Shown one piece after another: positions 15,758-23,431 of a stretch of 36,000 nucleotides of DNA. The stretch is from assembly GCA_003649615.1 (NCBI GenBank), contig QMSI01000007.1, positions 1 through 36,000 on the forward strand, given 5' to 3'. Each line of letters begins with the position of its first letter. The first letter of the stretch is position 1. The DNA is from Thermoprotei archaeon (GTDB lineage Archaea; Thermoproteota; Methanomethylicia; Nezhaarchaeales; B40-G2). Under the pieces are notes generated by a model. That model was not told where the DNA came from. It made no database searches and saw nothing but the letters and a program-made list of their open reading frames with translations. Position numbers and translations under genes: made by a program.

Positions 15758-16654
15758 TTGACGTTTAGGCTGGCAGTTACCGGTGGTAAGGGAGGCACGG
15801 GTAAGACCGTTGTAGCGGTCAACTTAGCGGCAGCGCTAAGCGCTAGGGGCTTTAAGGTGTTATTGGCTGATGGTGATGTGGATGGCCCTTGCACCTCCAT
15901 CCTCATCAACGCTAAGCTTACTGAAAGCAAGCCCGTTAAGATCTTTAAGCCTTTGATAGATCGAGACTTATGTAAACCCTGCGGAAGCTGCGCCAAGGTT
16001 TGCCGTGAACACGCCTTAGCCTTTATGGAAGGGGCTCCTCCGATACTCTTCGAGGAACTATGCTCAGGCTGTAAGGCCTGTCAGATAGTCTGTAGCTATG
16101 GAGCCATTAAAGAAGACTCAAAGACGATAGGGTTCCTCCACAGTGCTCAAGCAGGACCTATCAGGTTAAAGATAGGTGAACTAAACCCTGGGGAAGCCAG
16201 ATCGCCTATTGTAGCGAGGGAGCTTAAACTAGAGGTGGATGAGGAGCTTAAGAGAGGAGACTACGACGTAATGATCATAGACACTTCCCCAGGCCTACAT
16301 AACGCCGTTGTCCAGGCTTTATGGGGAGTCGATTTAGCGCTCGTGGTTACAGAGCCTACCCCTCTCGGACTTAATGATCTCTTCTTAATACTAGACCTAT
16401 TGAGCCAGCTAGGCATAGAAGCCTGGGTCGTCCTCAATAGAGCAGACATCCCTGGAGGAATTAGGGAAAAAATACTGGAAGCCTGTAGACTTAGGGGCAT
16501 TGAGGTTGCCGTAGAGGTGCCCTACGACGAAGAGCTTTTCAAAGCCTACGTCAGAGGCGAGCCCCTCATAAAGTCGTCTATACATACCCCTGCCCGCCAG
16601 GCCCTTATGGACTTAGCTTCAAAGGTAGAGGCAAGGATTAAGCCCTCATCATAG
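15758..16654 (+). CDS. MinD-superfamily ATPase with inserted 2x[4Fe-4S] ferredoxin domain (copy 2)
   Basis: Second COG1149-type ATPase and a clear paralogue of the preceding gene. Walker A GKGGTGKT is at about residues 10-17, and Walker B is MIIDTSPGLHNAV. Ferredoxin cysteines are C72-x2-C75-x2-C78-x3-C82 and C102-x2-C105-x2-C108-x3-C112. The TTG start follows a GGTGAG SD. Its 3' end overlaps the convergent zinc-ribbon gene by 17 bp. The two copies share fold and cluster spacing but differ in loop sequence, consistent with specialised partners. Confidence 0.92.
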   Translation: MTFRLAVTGGKGGTGKTVVAVNLAAALSARGFKVLLADGDVDGPCTSILINAKLTESKPVKIFKPLIDRDLCKPCGSCAKVCREHALAFMEGAPPILFEELCSGCKACQIVCSYGAIKEDSKTIGFLHSAQAGPIRLKIGELNPGEARSPIVARELKLEVDEELKRGDYDVMIIDTSPGLHNAVVQALWGVDLALVVTEPTPLGLNDLFLILDLLSQLGIEAWVVLNRADIPGGIREKILEACRLRGIEVAVEVPYDEELFKAYVRGEPLIKSSIHTPARQALMDLASKVEARIKPSS

Positions 16655-16808
16655 GTGTGCCGCACCTAGGACATAGCTGCTGTCTACAAGGCATGCCAGG
16701 CATATGCGCAGTCCTATAGCCACAGCGTGGACAGATACAATCTCCTGGAGGGCCAACCCTTCTTCCTAAACCTCTACCTGCTCCTCGTCCAAATCCTCCG
16801 CTAGACAT
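16638..16808 (-). CDS. Small Gly/Arg-rich zinc-ribbon protein
   Basis: 56-residue protein: a Gly/Arg-rich N-terminus (GGFGRGAGRGLGRR), then two CxxC knuckles, C-I-C-P-R-C-G and C-P-R-C-G-T-P-M, with MPGMPC between them. This is the zinc-ribbon or rubredoxin-like arrangement of small proteins that recur near NifX/MinD-ferredoxin genes. ATG at 16808 is preferred; a TTG at 16838 would add 10 residues. TTTAAAAAC on the minus strand at about 16852-16860 could be its TATA box. Function unknown; metal binding is likely. Confidence 0.7.
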   Translation of the reverse strand: MSSGGFGRGAGRGLGRRVGPPGDCICPRCGYRTAHMPGMPCRQQLCPRCGTPMMRA

Positions 16809-16927
16809 AAACTTCACGAGAAACTTGTTGTCCCGCAAGATAAAGCTACCGTTTTTAAATGTACATACATTCCTTCAGCCTACATTCCATCGCGCGGTGT
16901 AAAGCCAAGCCATGGAGCCTAGATACA

Positions 16928-17443
16928 TCATGTTAGTCGTTTTTGAGAGCCCACGCCTGACACGGACGATGCTTTAATCAACAATTTACAACTCTTCCAA
17001 GACGATGGGAAGAGCGCTAGCGGCAATAGTCCAAGCACAACGTCTGGCCTTAGCAGGTCCTCAACGACGGAATAATCCGCCTCCTCGCCAATGAGGACGA
17101 CAAGTACACCCACATCTGCTATATTGGCTATGCAGATGAGGAGCTGCAGTACAAGTAGGCTTAAGCCTACAACACATGCCATTAGTAGAGATGCTACACC
17201 TTTAGCCTCGCCTAGGCCCCAGTAGGCCGAGGAAAGGAAGAGAAGAGCAACAGCGAGTAAAGCTAGCCCAAGGCCTAAGTCACATGGTACCAGTAACCAA
17301 ACCATCTCCTCCACGGCTACGAGGCCTAGTGGAAAGGTAGAGACGAACCAGTTATGCAACAAGACTAGTGTAAAGAAAAGGTATGAACAGCCCGCCAATA
17401 GGGAAGCTATCCTTAAAATTTTTTGGCGTGCTTCAACAACCAC
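16928..17443 (-). CDS. Membrane protein at the end of the feo operon
   Basis: 171-residue protein with about four to five hydrophobic segments (for example LLAGCSYLFFTLVLL, LGLGLALLAVALLFL, GLSLLVLQLLICIA and VVLGLLPLALF). No family recognised. The GTG start at 17443 directly abuts the feoB stop codon, so it is translated with the Feo genes and may be an accessory of ferrous iron uptake, possibly a FeoB partner (inference from position only). The last 20 residues are soluble and Ser/Lys-rich. Confidence 0.65.
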   Translation of the reverse strand: MVVEARQKILRIASLLAGCSYLFFTLVLLHNWFVSTFPLGLVAVEEMVWLLVPCDLGLGLALLAVALLFLSSAYWGLGEAKGVASLLMACVVGLSLLVLQLLICIANIADVGVLVVLIGEEADYSVVEDLLRPDVVLGLLPLALFPSSWKSCKLLIKASSVSGVGSQKRLT

Positions 17444-19459
17444 CTAGCCCACCCCGATCAACGCACCTATGCCAACAATCACGAGAGCAACAGTATAGGC
17501 CAACATTAATTCATAGATTACAGCCAAGCCTGCGTACCTCCAACCGAGCTCACTCTTGAGGGTAGCCACGGTTACCAGGCACGGTACATACAGTAGGACA
17601 AAGGCCATGTAGGCGAAGCCGGAAACTGGTGTGAAGTATCCAGCCAAGATCCCTGTCAAGCCCTCTTCACCAACTCCGTAGAGTATGGCCATGGCGCCCA
17701 CCACTACCTCCTTGGCCACGAAGCCGAAGAATAAAGCCGCAGTTTCCCTCCAGCCCCATCCCATCGGGGCGAAGATAGGCTTCAAAGAATATCCAAGGAC
17801 ACCTACCCAGCTCGCCTCTATCAGCTCTGGGTCTTCGAAGGCAGCTGGCCCTAGCCAGCCACCAGGCCCTGTTACACAGAGGACCCACACTAGTATCGTG
17901 GCTAATAATATCACGCCACCAGCCTTGTAGAGGAACCTCTTCGTCCGCTCCCACGTCTTAATGCCGACGTTCTTAACGGTGGGCGCCATATATGGGGGCA
18001 ATTCCATGACGAAGCCTGCTGAAGGGCCCTTAAACAACAACTTCCTGAACAGTAAACCTAGCAGCAGCGCGAAGATGAAGCCCATGAGATACATGCTCAG
18101 CACAGCAGAGCCCTCGTACCCAGTGAATAAAGCCCCAGCTATGACTAGGTAGACAGGTAGGCGAGCGCTACATGAAATGCAAGGCGCCACCAAGGCAGTG
18201 GTCTTGCGGTCGTTTTCATCTTCAATGGGCCTAGCCGCCATGATGGCGGGGATGTTGCAACCTATGCCTAATATCAGTGGAATAATTGAGCGCCCTGTGA
18301 GCTTGAATTTATGCATGATTTTATCAACAACGAAGGCTGCCCGTGCCATGTAACCTACGTCCTCTAAAGCTGAAAACGCCAAGAAGAGGAAGGCTATGGG
18401 CGGAAGGAAGACCATTATAGCGCCTAGCCCCGTCACAACACCATCTGCTAGGAAGGACTGAAGTACCTCAGGCATGGGTACACTGAGTACCGCCTCGTAA
18501 AGTGCACACCCAAAAAACCAATCTATTAAGTCTGAGAGCGGAGCGGAGACGGCGAAAGCAAACTGGAACATCATGTAGAATACTGCCAAGGCGACGGGGA
18601 TCCCTAAGACCTTATGAGTGACCACCATGTCGACGACGTCGGTCATGGTTAAAACTCTTGGCCTAACCGCAGCAATGCAAGCTTGTGCTATCCGTGAGGC
18701 CGCTTCATATCTACGTTCAACAATCCACCCTTCGAGGTCCACCCCCATCTCCTTCTCGAGCTCGGCTTTAAGTTCTCTAGCTAAAGAGACAATTCTCTCA
18801 CCTGAAGGAATCCGTTTAAACCTCTCCTCCACGTTTGCGTCTCCTTCAAACAGCTTGATAGCAGCCCAGCGAGGCTCATATAGTCGTTTAAGGTCAGATT
18901 CCTGCTCAATGAGGGCTCTAAGCTTCTCGATGGCTTCCTCAACCCTACCATAGCTCACCACCCTCCTCTTCTTCGGTGTCTCTTTAGCGACCAAGGTTTT
19001 TTTGAGCTCAGCCAGCCCTTGACGCTTAATAGCCACCGTGGGTATTACGGGGACCCCGAGGAGTTCGGATAGCTTAGCAGAATCGATATTATAGCCTTCA
19101 CTTTCGGCGATGTCAACCATATTTAACGCTACTACAACCCTTACGCCCATCTCAATGAGGGATAAGGTTAGGTATAGGTTGCGTTCTAGGCTGCATGCAT
19201 TGACAATGTTGACTACGACGTCAGGCTTCTCTTCAACTATGAAGTTTCTAGCTATGAGCTCATCAACGCTATAGGCTGTCAGGCTGTAGATGCCTGGAAG
19301 GTCTACAACTTCGACGTCTAACCCGTCGATGCGGGTCTTGCCCACCTTCTTCTCTACCGTTACTCCAGGCCAATTACCAACCCAAGCCCTACCACCAGTT
19401 AGTTCGTTGAAGATCACGGACTTCCCTACGTTAGGGTTCCCTGCAAGTGCGACCTTCAA
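17444..19459 (-). CDS. feoB: Ferrous iron transporter FeoB
   Basis: Fe2+ uptake permease with an N-terminal GTPase domain. G1 GNPNVGKS is at residues 7-14, G2 GVTVE near 32-36, G3 DLPG at 53-56 and G4 NMVD at 113-116. The membrane domain from about residue 285 has the Gate-type segments, including CISCSARLPVYLVIAGA and PCLVTVATLKSELGW. The length of 671 is normal. The start is TTG at 19459, overlapping the feoA stop as TTGA. It sits in feoA-feoA-feoB-membrane protein and is predicted to be repressed when iron is plentiful through the DtxR-like operator at 19999-20027. Confidence 0.96.
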   Translation of the reverse strand: MKVALAGNPNVGKSVIFNELTGGRAWVGNWPGVTVEKKVGKTRIDGLDVEVVDLPGIYSLTAYSVDELIARNFIVEEKPDVVVNIVNACSLERNLYLTLSLIEMGVRVVVALNMVDIAESEGYNIDSAKLSELLGVPVIPTVAIKRQGLAELKKTLVAKETPKKRRVVSYGRVEEAIEKLRALIEQESDLKRLYEPRWAAIKLFEGDANVEERFKRIPSGERIVSLARELKAELEKEMGVDLEGWIVERRYEAASRIAQACIAAVRPRVLTMTDVVDMVVTHKVLGIPVALAVFYMMFQFAFAVSAPLSDLIDWFFGCALYEAVLSVPMPEVLQSFLADGVVTGLGAIMVFLPPIAFLFLAFSALEDVGYMARAAFVVDKIMHKFKLTGRSIIPLILGIGCNIPAIMAARPIEDENDRKTTALVAPCISCSARLPVYLVIAGALFTGYEGSAVLSMYLMGFIFALLLGLLFRKLLFKGPSAGFVMELPPYMAPTVKNVGIKTWERTKRFLYKAGGVILLATILVWVLCVTGPGGWLGPAAFEDPELIEASWVGVLGYSLKPIFAPMGWGWRETAALFFGFVAKEVVVGAMAILYGVGEEGLTGILAGYFTPVSGFAYMAFVLLYVPCLVTVATLKSELGWRYAGLAVIYELMLAYTVALVIVGIGALIGVG

Positions 19460-19758
19460 GCCTCCTTCACCCTGACTAAAACCTTCAAGGCCATGCCAAG
19501 GCTAATCAAAAGCCTCCAAGATCGACCAAAGCCATTAGAGAGAGGCCCTACGAAACAACGACACGAACTTTCCTTAGAGATAGATGAAACCCTCTCTATA
19601 ATTACAGGTCCAGGCCCTGCTCTAACCACCCTCAACACCGAACCCTTTACTATCCCCAGCTCAGCCATCCTACGCTGAATGCCATGACCAGCCTTGACGT
19701 CCTCCACGATGACGTAGGTGCCTTCAGGTGCAAAAGCTAGAGGAAAGCTATGCATCAA
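19456..19758 (-). CDS. feoA: FeoA-like SH3 protein with internal insertion (second FeoA)
   Basis: FeoA-family protein that would act with FeoB. The first half is classic (V-x-AGHGIQRRMAELGIVKGS, GPGPVIIE). The family end motif appears as LISLGMALKVLVRVKE, but about 20 extra residues (RVSSISKESSCRCFVGPLSN and some following) separate the two halves, where relatives have a short turn. It may be a real insertion or a pair of compensating frameshifts. It starts at TTG 19758 or ATG 19755, overlapping the upstream feoA stop, and overlaps the feoB start by 4 bp. Confidence 0.82.
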   Translation of the reverse strand: MMHSFPLAFAPEGTYVIVEDVKAGHGIQRRMAELGIVKGSVLRVVRAGPGPVIIERVSSISKESSCRCFVGPLSNGFGRSWRLLISLGMALKVLVRVKEA

Positions 19759-19982
19759 CTCACTTCCCTCACGATGACGAGTGAAGCTTCATCTTTCCTG
19801 ATAGACAAGTTGTAACCTCTCACTTCAACTTCAATAGGATCGCCTAGGGGGGCAAGTCGAACCACCTTTAGCCTGGTTTTGGAAACTAAGCCTAAGTCCA
19901 TAAACCTCCTCTTTACTGGGCCTGAGCCCTCGACCTTAATGACCTCGTAGTAGCAGCCGGTCTTAGCCTCCGATAGCCTCAT
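19755..19982 (-). CDS. feoA: FeoA
   Basis: 75-residue cytosolic SH3-fold protein required for FeoB-dependent iron uptake. It carries the usual pattern: G-x-G-P-V-KRRFMDLGLVSKTRLKVV, DPIEVEVRGYNLSIRKDEA and a V-I-V-R-E end. ATG at 19982 has a CAGGGGGGC stretch upstream as SD. First gene of the feo operon, transcribed away from dtxR with about 95 bp between the two start codons. Confidence 0.93.
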   Translation of the reverse strand: MRLSEAKTGCYYEVIKVEGSGPVKRRFMDLGLVSKTRLKVVRLAPLGDPIEVEVRGYNLSIRKDEASLVIVREVS

Positions 19983-19998
19983 GACCAGCCCCCCTGTT

Positions 19999-20027
19999 TT
20001 AGGCTAGCCTAACTTAGGCTTGCCTAA
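19999..20027 (-). promoter_or_regulatory. Tandem DtxR/IdeR-like operator of the feo operon
   Basis: TTAGGCTAGCCTAA (19999-20012) is a perfect palindrome, and TTAGGCTTGCCTAA (20014-20027) repeats it with one central mismatch, 15 bp away. Half-sites TTAGG and CCTAA match the known DtxR/IdeR box style. The pair covers the expected minus-strand start site (TATA at 20032-20038), so iron-bound DtxR should repress feo. Confidence 0.7.
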
Positions 20028-20031
20028 CTCC

Positions 20032-20038
20032 TATATAA
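20032..20038. promoter_or_regulatory. Shared TATA box of the divergent feo and dtxR promoters
   Basis: TATATAA (with flanks CTATATAAGC) is near-symmetric and lies midway between feoA and dtxR. Transcription would start near 20009 on the minus strand and near 20060 on the plus strand, and each of these positions lies inside a different operator type. Whether one element serves both directions is inferred. Confidence 0.5.
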
Positions 20039-20047
20039 GCATTATTA

Positions 20048-20086
20048 TGGGCATATGCACAAAACAAAAATATGTGCATATGCACA
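20048..20086 (+). promoter_or_regulatory. Two TGTGC-N4-GCACA operators over the dtxR start
   Basis: TGGGCATATGCACA (20048-20061, one mismatch) and TGTGCATATGCACA (20073-20086, perfect) are 25 bp apart centre to centre. They cover the predicted transcription start and the likely dtxR ATG at 20080. Same motif as at 10020, 11846 and 13902. Confidence 0.7.
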
Positions 20087-20505
20087 GAAAAAATTCAGCC
20101 TTGCCGCGGACCCTTACTCCTAAGCTTGAGAATTACTTAAAAGCGATATATTTCATCCAGCGCAGAGAAGGTAAGGCTACCGTGAAAAAGATAGCCTTGG
20201 CTCTAGGGGTTAAAGTGCCGAGTGCTAGCGAGGCTGTCAAGCGACTTATGAGGGCTGGTATGATAAGGCATGAGAACTATGGCGAGGTCAGCCTCACCGA
20301 AAAAGGCATGAAAGTAGTCAAGGAATTGGAGGAACGCTACCGAAGCATACTCAGCTTCCTGAACGAAGTTTTGGGAATAGACCAAGACCTAGCAGCAAAG
20401 GAAAGCTGTATACTGGAACATCTCATAAGCAAGGAGACAGCGTTAAGGATGGCTTCGCTAACCAGGAAACTAAAGGAGAAGCGTGCTTTAAAGTCGTGCT
20501 CATAG
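20080..20505 (+). CDS. DtxR-family metal-dependent repressor
   Basis: Winged-helix regulator of the DtxR/MntR family; with metal bound it represses iron or manganese uptake genes. The HTH spans about residues 12-75 (LENYLKAIYFI, LGVKVPSASEAVKRL, then the wing HENYGEVSLTEKG). In the dimerisation helices C110-x2-E113-H114 matches the DtxR primary site Cys102-Glu105-His106, but the position of DtxR Met10 is Asn18, and the ancillary ligands His79, Glu83 and His98 are replaced by Tyr, Leu and Ala. There is no C-terminal SH3 domain (141 residues). ATG 20080 lies inside an operator, about 20 nt after the predicted transcription start, without an SD; TTG 20101 is an alternative. Divergent to feo, its probable target. 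Confidence 0.85.
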   Translation: MHRKNSALPRTLTPKLENYLKAIYFIQRREGKATVKKIALALGVKVPSASEAVKRLMRAGMIRHENYGEVSLTEKGMKVVKELEERYRSILSFLNEVLGIDQDLAAKESCILEHLISKETALRMASLTRKLKEKRALKSCS

Positions 20506-20696
20506 ACCTAGACGGAACTACGAGAAATGGAAGCACCATCGCTATCCCCCCATCATTTACAAGATCTCTAACCTTCAAGGGTTCTCCATCGCTAGCCGAG
20601 AAGCTAAAAGGTGCTTTAAATGAACATAGCTCGGTGAGAACTTGTTTGAAGCCGCGAGATTACAGGAGTTGGCTTCAAGGATTGAGGCATTGTTAA
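20496..20696 (+). CDS. Hypothetical small ORF overlapping dtxR and DUF169 genes
   Basis: 66-codon frame from GTG at 20496 beginning MLIDLDGTTRNGSTIAIPPS, then SPSLAEKLKGALNEH. It overlaps the dtxR end by 10 bp and the next gene by 55 bp. The frame is also open upstream of the GTG inside dtxR. Codon style resembles neighbours, but there is no close SD and no family match, so it may be a chance frame or the remnant of a DtxR C-terminal extension. Confidence 0.25.
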   Translation: MLIDLDGTTRNGSTIAIPPSFTRSLTFKGSPSLAEKLKGALNEHSSVRTCLKPRDYRSWLQGLRHC

Positions 20697-21406
20697 GGTC
20701 TAGGTCTAAGCCTGTAGCTCTAGGCTTTCTTAAAGAGAAGCTTGATGGAGCGCTTGAGGCCGATAAGCTGGACGTTAAGGTGTTAAGGCTATGTCAAATG
20801 ATCACGCTTTCTAGGACCCATGGTTGGATAATACAAGCCGATAAGAATACCTTAGCCTATACTTGCAGCTACGTAGCTGGACTCATAGATGAGCTGCCCC
20901 CTGAACTAGCTAACGAATATGCGAAGTATTGGTTTAGAAACGTAGAGGACGGCCTCGTGAAGCTCAAAGAGCTTTATAGAGTGCCTAAGCTTAGACATTC
21001 CGTCGTGATTACCGCACCCCTAGATAAAGCTAGGTTTACGCCCAACCTAATTTTATGGTACTTAAATCCAGCTCAAGCATGTATTGCCCTATCAGCTTTA
21101 CAGTGGCATAGGTATAGGAGGTTTACCTTCACTTACTCTGGAGAGTCGGCGTGCGCCGATTCCATAGCCAAATGTATGGTAACCCATGAGCCCTCGTTGA
21201 CTGTGCCTTGCTTCGGTGAGCGTAGATTTGGCCACTTACAGGACGATGAACTCGTACTTTCCCTGCCCCCTGAAGCCTTAGCCGACATGGCGGAGGGGCT
21301 GCAACAGCTATACATGAGAGGAGTTAGGTACCCTATACCTTACCTAGGTGTACAGGCCGACACTATCATAGGTTTGCCTAAGAAATACCGGAGATTCTAC
21401 GAGTAA
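20642..21406 (+). CDS. DUF169 family protein
   Basis: 254-residue protein of the COG2043/DUF169 family, common in anaerobes and of unknown function. Visible family features are the substrate-like pocket segments SGESACADSIAKC, the CFGERRFGHLQDDELVLSLP stretch and the end motif EGLQQLYMRGVRYPIPYLG. An N-terminal helical region (about residues 1-75) precedes the core. The start is TTG at 20642, preceded by GGTGAG. It lies between dtxR and a histone-deacetylase-fold gene, with no clear functional link. Confidence 0.82.
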   Translation: MFEAARLQELASRIEALLRSRSKPVALGFLKEKLDGALEADKLDVKVLRLCQMITLSRTHGWIIQADKNTLAYTCSYVAGLIDELPPELANEYAKYWFRNVEDGLVKLKELYRVPKLRHSVVITAPLDKARFTPNLILWYLNPAQACIALSALQWHRYRRFTFTYSGESACADSIAKCMVTHEPSLTVPCFGERRFGHLQDDELVLSLPPEALADMAEGLQQLYMRGVRYPIPYLGVQADTIIGLPKKYRRFYE

Positions 21407-21472
21407 CGTAAAACTTTACTGACATGATAGTTAGTTGTAGATGGGTTTCAAGAACCTTCGAGGTGGGCTTCA

Positions 21473-22213
21473 TTGAAGGTTGTGTTCCATGAAAAGTATA
21501 AGGAAGCTTATACATCTGATCCTGCAGCAGCACCTGGACGCATGGAGGCTATAGCTTCAGCCCTCCAGGGCTTATATGAGTTCGTGGAGCCCAAGCCTGC
21601 CACTGATAACGACGTATTGCTTATCCACACGATAAACCATCTAAACTATGTCAAGAGCTTAACGAGGGTCTACGAGGTAGCTCTATTAGCTGTTGGAGGA
21701 GCCCTAAAAGCTGCTGAAATAGCGTTTGAAGGTGAGCCAGCCTTTGCTTTAATAAGGCCTCCAGGACACCACGCAAGCCCAAACGAGTGTTGGGGGTTCT
21801 GCTACTTCAACAACGTGGCGATAGCTGTTGAGAAACTGATGAGAACAGGCAAGGCTAAGAGAGCGGTTATTGTAGATTTTGACCTGCATTTCGGCGACGG
21901 TACCAATGAAGCCTTCAAAAACAGGAGAGATGTGGAATATCATCACCTACCAGCCTTGGACTTCACGTCTGACCTAGAACGCTTCCTCGAGGCCAAGGAT
22001 TTTGACGTAATAGCGGTATCGGCTGGCTTTGACCGAGCGCTCGAGGACTGGGGAGGATTAATGAGCGCTCGGGACTACGAGGAGGTGGGCAAAGTGATAA
22101 GAGAGTTCTCCCAACGTAAATGTGACGGGCGTAGGTTTGCAGTATTGGAGGGAGGCTATAACCACGAGGTACTAGGTAGAAACGTTAAAGCCTTCCTCGA
22201 GGGATTCAAATGA
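21473..22213 (+). CDS. Histone deacetylase / acetylpolyamine amidohydrolase family protein
   Basis: Zinc-dependent deacetylase fold. Catalytic signature residues are all visible: RPPGHHA (H99, H100), DFDLHFGDG (zinc ligands D137, H139), SAGFD (D187) and LEGGY (catalytic Tyr229). At 246 residues it is shorter than most relatives (about 340), because the loop between the DxH motif and SAGFD is reduced. Substrates of archaeal members may be polyamines or acetylated proteins such as Alba; none is proven here. The TTG start at 21473 follows GAGGTGG. Confidence 0.88.
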   Translation: MKVVFHEKYKEAYTSDPAAAPGRMEAIASALQGLYEFVEPKPATDNDVLLIHTINHLNYVKSLTRVYEVALLAVGGALKAAEIAFEGEPAFALIRPPGHHASPNECWGFCYFNNVAIAVEKLMRTGKAKRAVIVDFDLHFGDGTNEAFKNRRDVEYHHLPALDFTSDLERFLEAKDFDVIAVSAGFDRALEDWGGLMSARDYEEVGKVIREFSQRKCDGRRFAVLEGGYNHEVLGRNVKAFLEGFK

Positions 22214-22225
22214 TGAAAAATTGAG

Positions 22226-23431
22226 CTAGCTATAGACCTCTCGTTGACTAAGCTTAACATCCTTAAATATCATGGGAGACAGCGTAGCACCTAATATTAG
22301 GCTGAAGGAGGCTGCCAAAAGTAAGAAGGGTGGATGCACTGAAAATAAGTAGCCTCCAAGCATCGAGCCTATGGCTGCACCTACATAAAGTGATATGTTC
22401 ATAAAACCTTCAGCTCTACCCCTCATAACCGGCTCCACTAATTTGGCTATCAGCGTTCTCTCAATAGAGTAGGTCAAGGCTCCGCAGACATTCAGTAGGG
22501 CTAAGGAAAGAAAGATCATCGGCCTGAGGTTGGTGAGAATGAGAAGAGGGGTTGAAGCTTCCATCACGATAAGAGCTGCATAGATTAAGGGCGGTCTCCA
22601 CCCACTAATGAGTTTACTTAGAGGTAAAGCAGCTAAAAACGCTAGTGAAGCTAAGGCTTGCACCAGCCCCCACTCGGTGAACGACAAAAGGTTTGCATAT
22701 CTGGTAACGTAGAGCACAGCGAAAAGCTCAAGCATAAAGATAGCGGATAAAAGCAGAAAGGAGCGAAGAGCCAGAAGCTTCTTAATGGGGTTACGCAGCC
22801 GCCTAAAGTACTCAACAACCTCCATGTATGCCTTAATGAACATCCCTCTTTTGACCTTCTCGACCCGATCAAGGGTCTCAAACAACATTTTCAACCTGAT
22901 AGCCGAAATAGTCAACGTGACAAGACCAAATAAGGCAAAACCTAGTCTCAGGCCAAAAACACCATAAGTGTCTCTAAGGATACCGCCCACCAAAGGGGAA
23001 GCCATGTAGGGTAAGTGAGAGGCAATGAGCCCTAAGGTGAAAACGTTCAGTAACTCCTCATCCGGGGTGGAGTCCATAATCATGGCATTGAAGGCGGGGA
23101 AGTAGAAGAAGGAAACACCTTCAAAGAGAGCAGCGCAGATCAGTTCATAGGTCGAGGAAGCAGCAGCATATAGCAGCTGGGCGATGCCCAGCAACATGGT
23201 TCCAACCCAGATAAGTCGTTTACGACCAACAACGTCAGCTAAATAGCCACCGAGGATGAAGATACAGACGCACATCACGTTGCGGATGAAAGCTACGCTA
23301 CCCGCTACAAAGGCGCTCCCCGTCAATGCATAGACGTACTCCGAGAAGTATGGGTAAGCTATGCCCATGAAGGCGCTGAGTAAGGCTGAAGTCGATATCA
23401 AGATCTTAACATTCGAGTGTAGATGAACCAT
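22226..23431 (-). CDS. MFS transporter
   Basis: 401-residue major facilitator permease with about 12 hydrophobic segments. The typical loop after helix 2 is GGYLADVVGRKRLIWVG, and GVSFFYFPAFNAMIMDSTPD and EPVMRGRAEGFMN are other family-like stretches. Substrate unknown. ATG at 23431. It converges on the deacetylase gene with 12 bp between stops. The 222-bp region upstream contains an A/T-rich promoter-like stretch (ATAAATTTAT near 23499-23510) and nothing else recognised. Confidence 0.87.
   Translation of the reverse strand: MVHLHSNVKILISTSALLSAFMGIAYPYFSEYVYALTGSAFVAGSVAFIRNVMCVCIFILGGYLADVVGRKRLIWVGTMLLGIAQLLYAAASSTYELICAALFEGVSFFYFPAFNAMIMDSTPDEELLNVFTLGLIASHLPYMASPLVGGILRDTYGVFGLRLGFALFGLVTLTISAIRLKMLFETLDRVEKVKRGMFIKAYMEVVEYFRRLRNPIKKLLALRSFLLLSAIFMLELFAVLYVTRYANLLSFTEWGLVQALASLAFLAALPLSKLISGWRPPLIYAALIVMEASTPLLILTNLRPMIFLSLALLNVCGALTYSIERTLIAKLVEPVMRGRAEGFMNISLYVGAAIGSMLGGYLFSVHPPFLLLAASFSLILGATLSPMIFKDVKLSQREVYS

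Noticed and set aside
16682-16699. CATATGCGC-like sequence resembling the operator motif
   Set aside because: It lies inside the zinc-ribbon coding region, only one half-site fits, and there is no promoter next to it.
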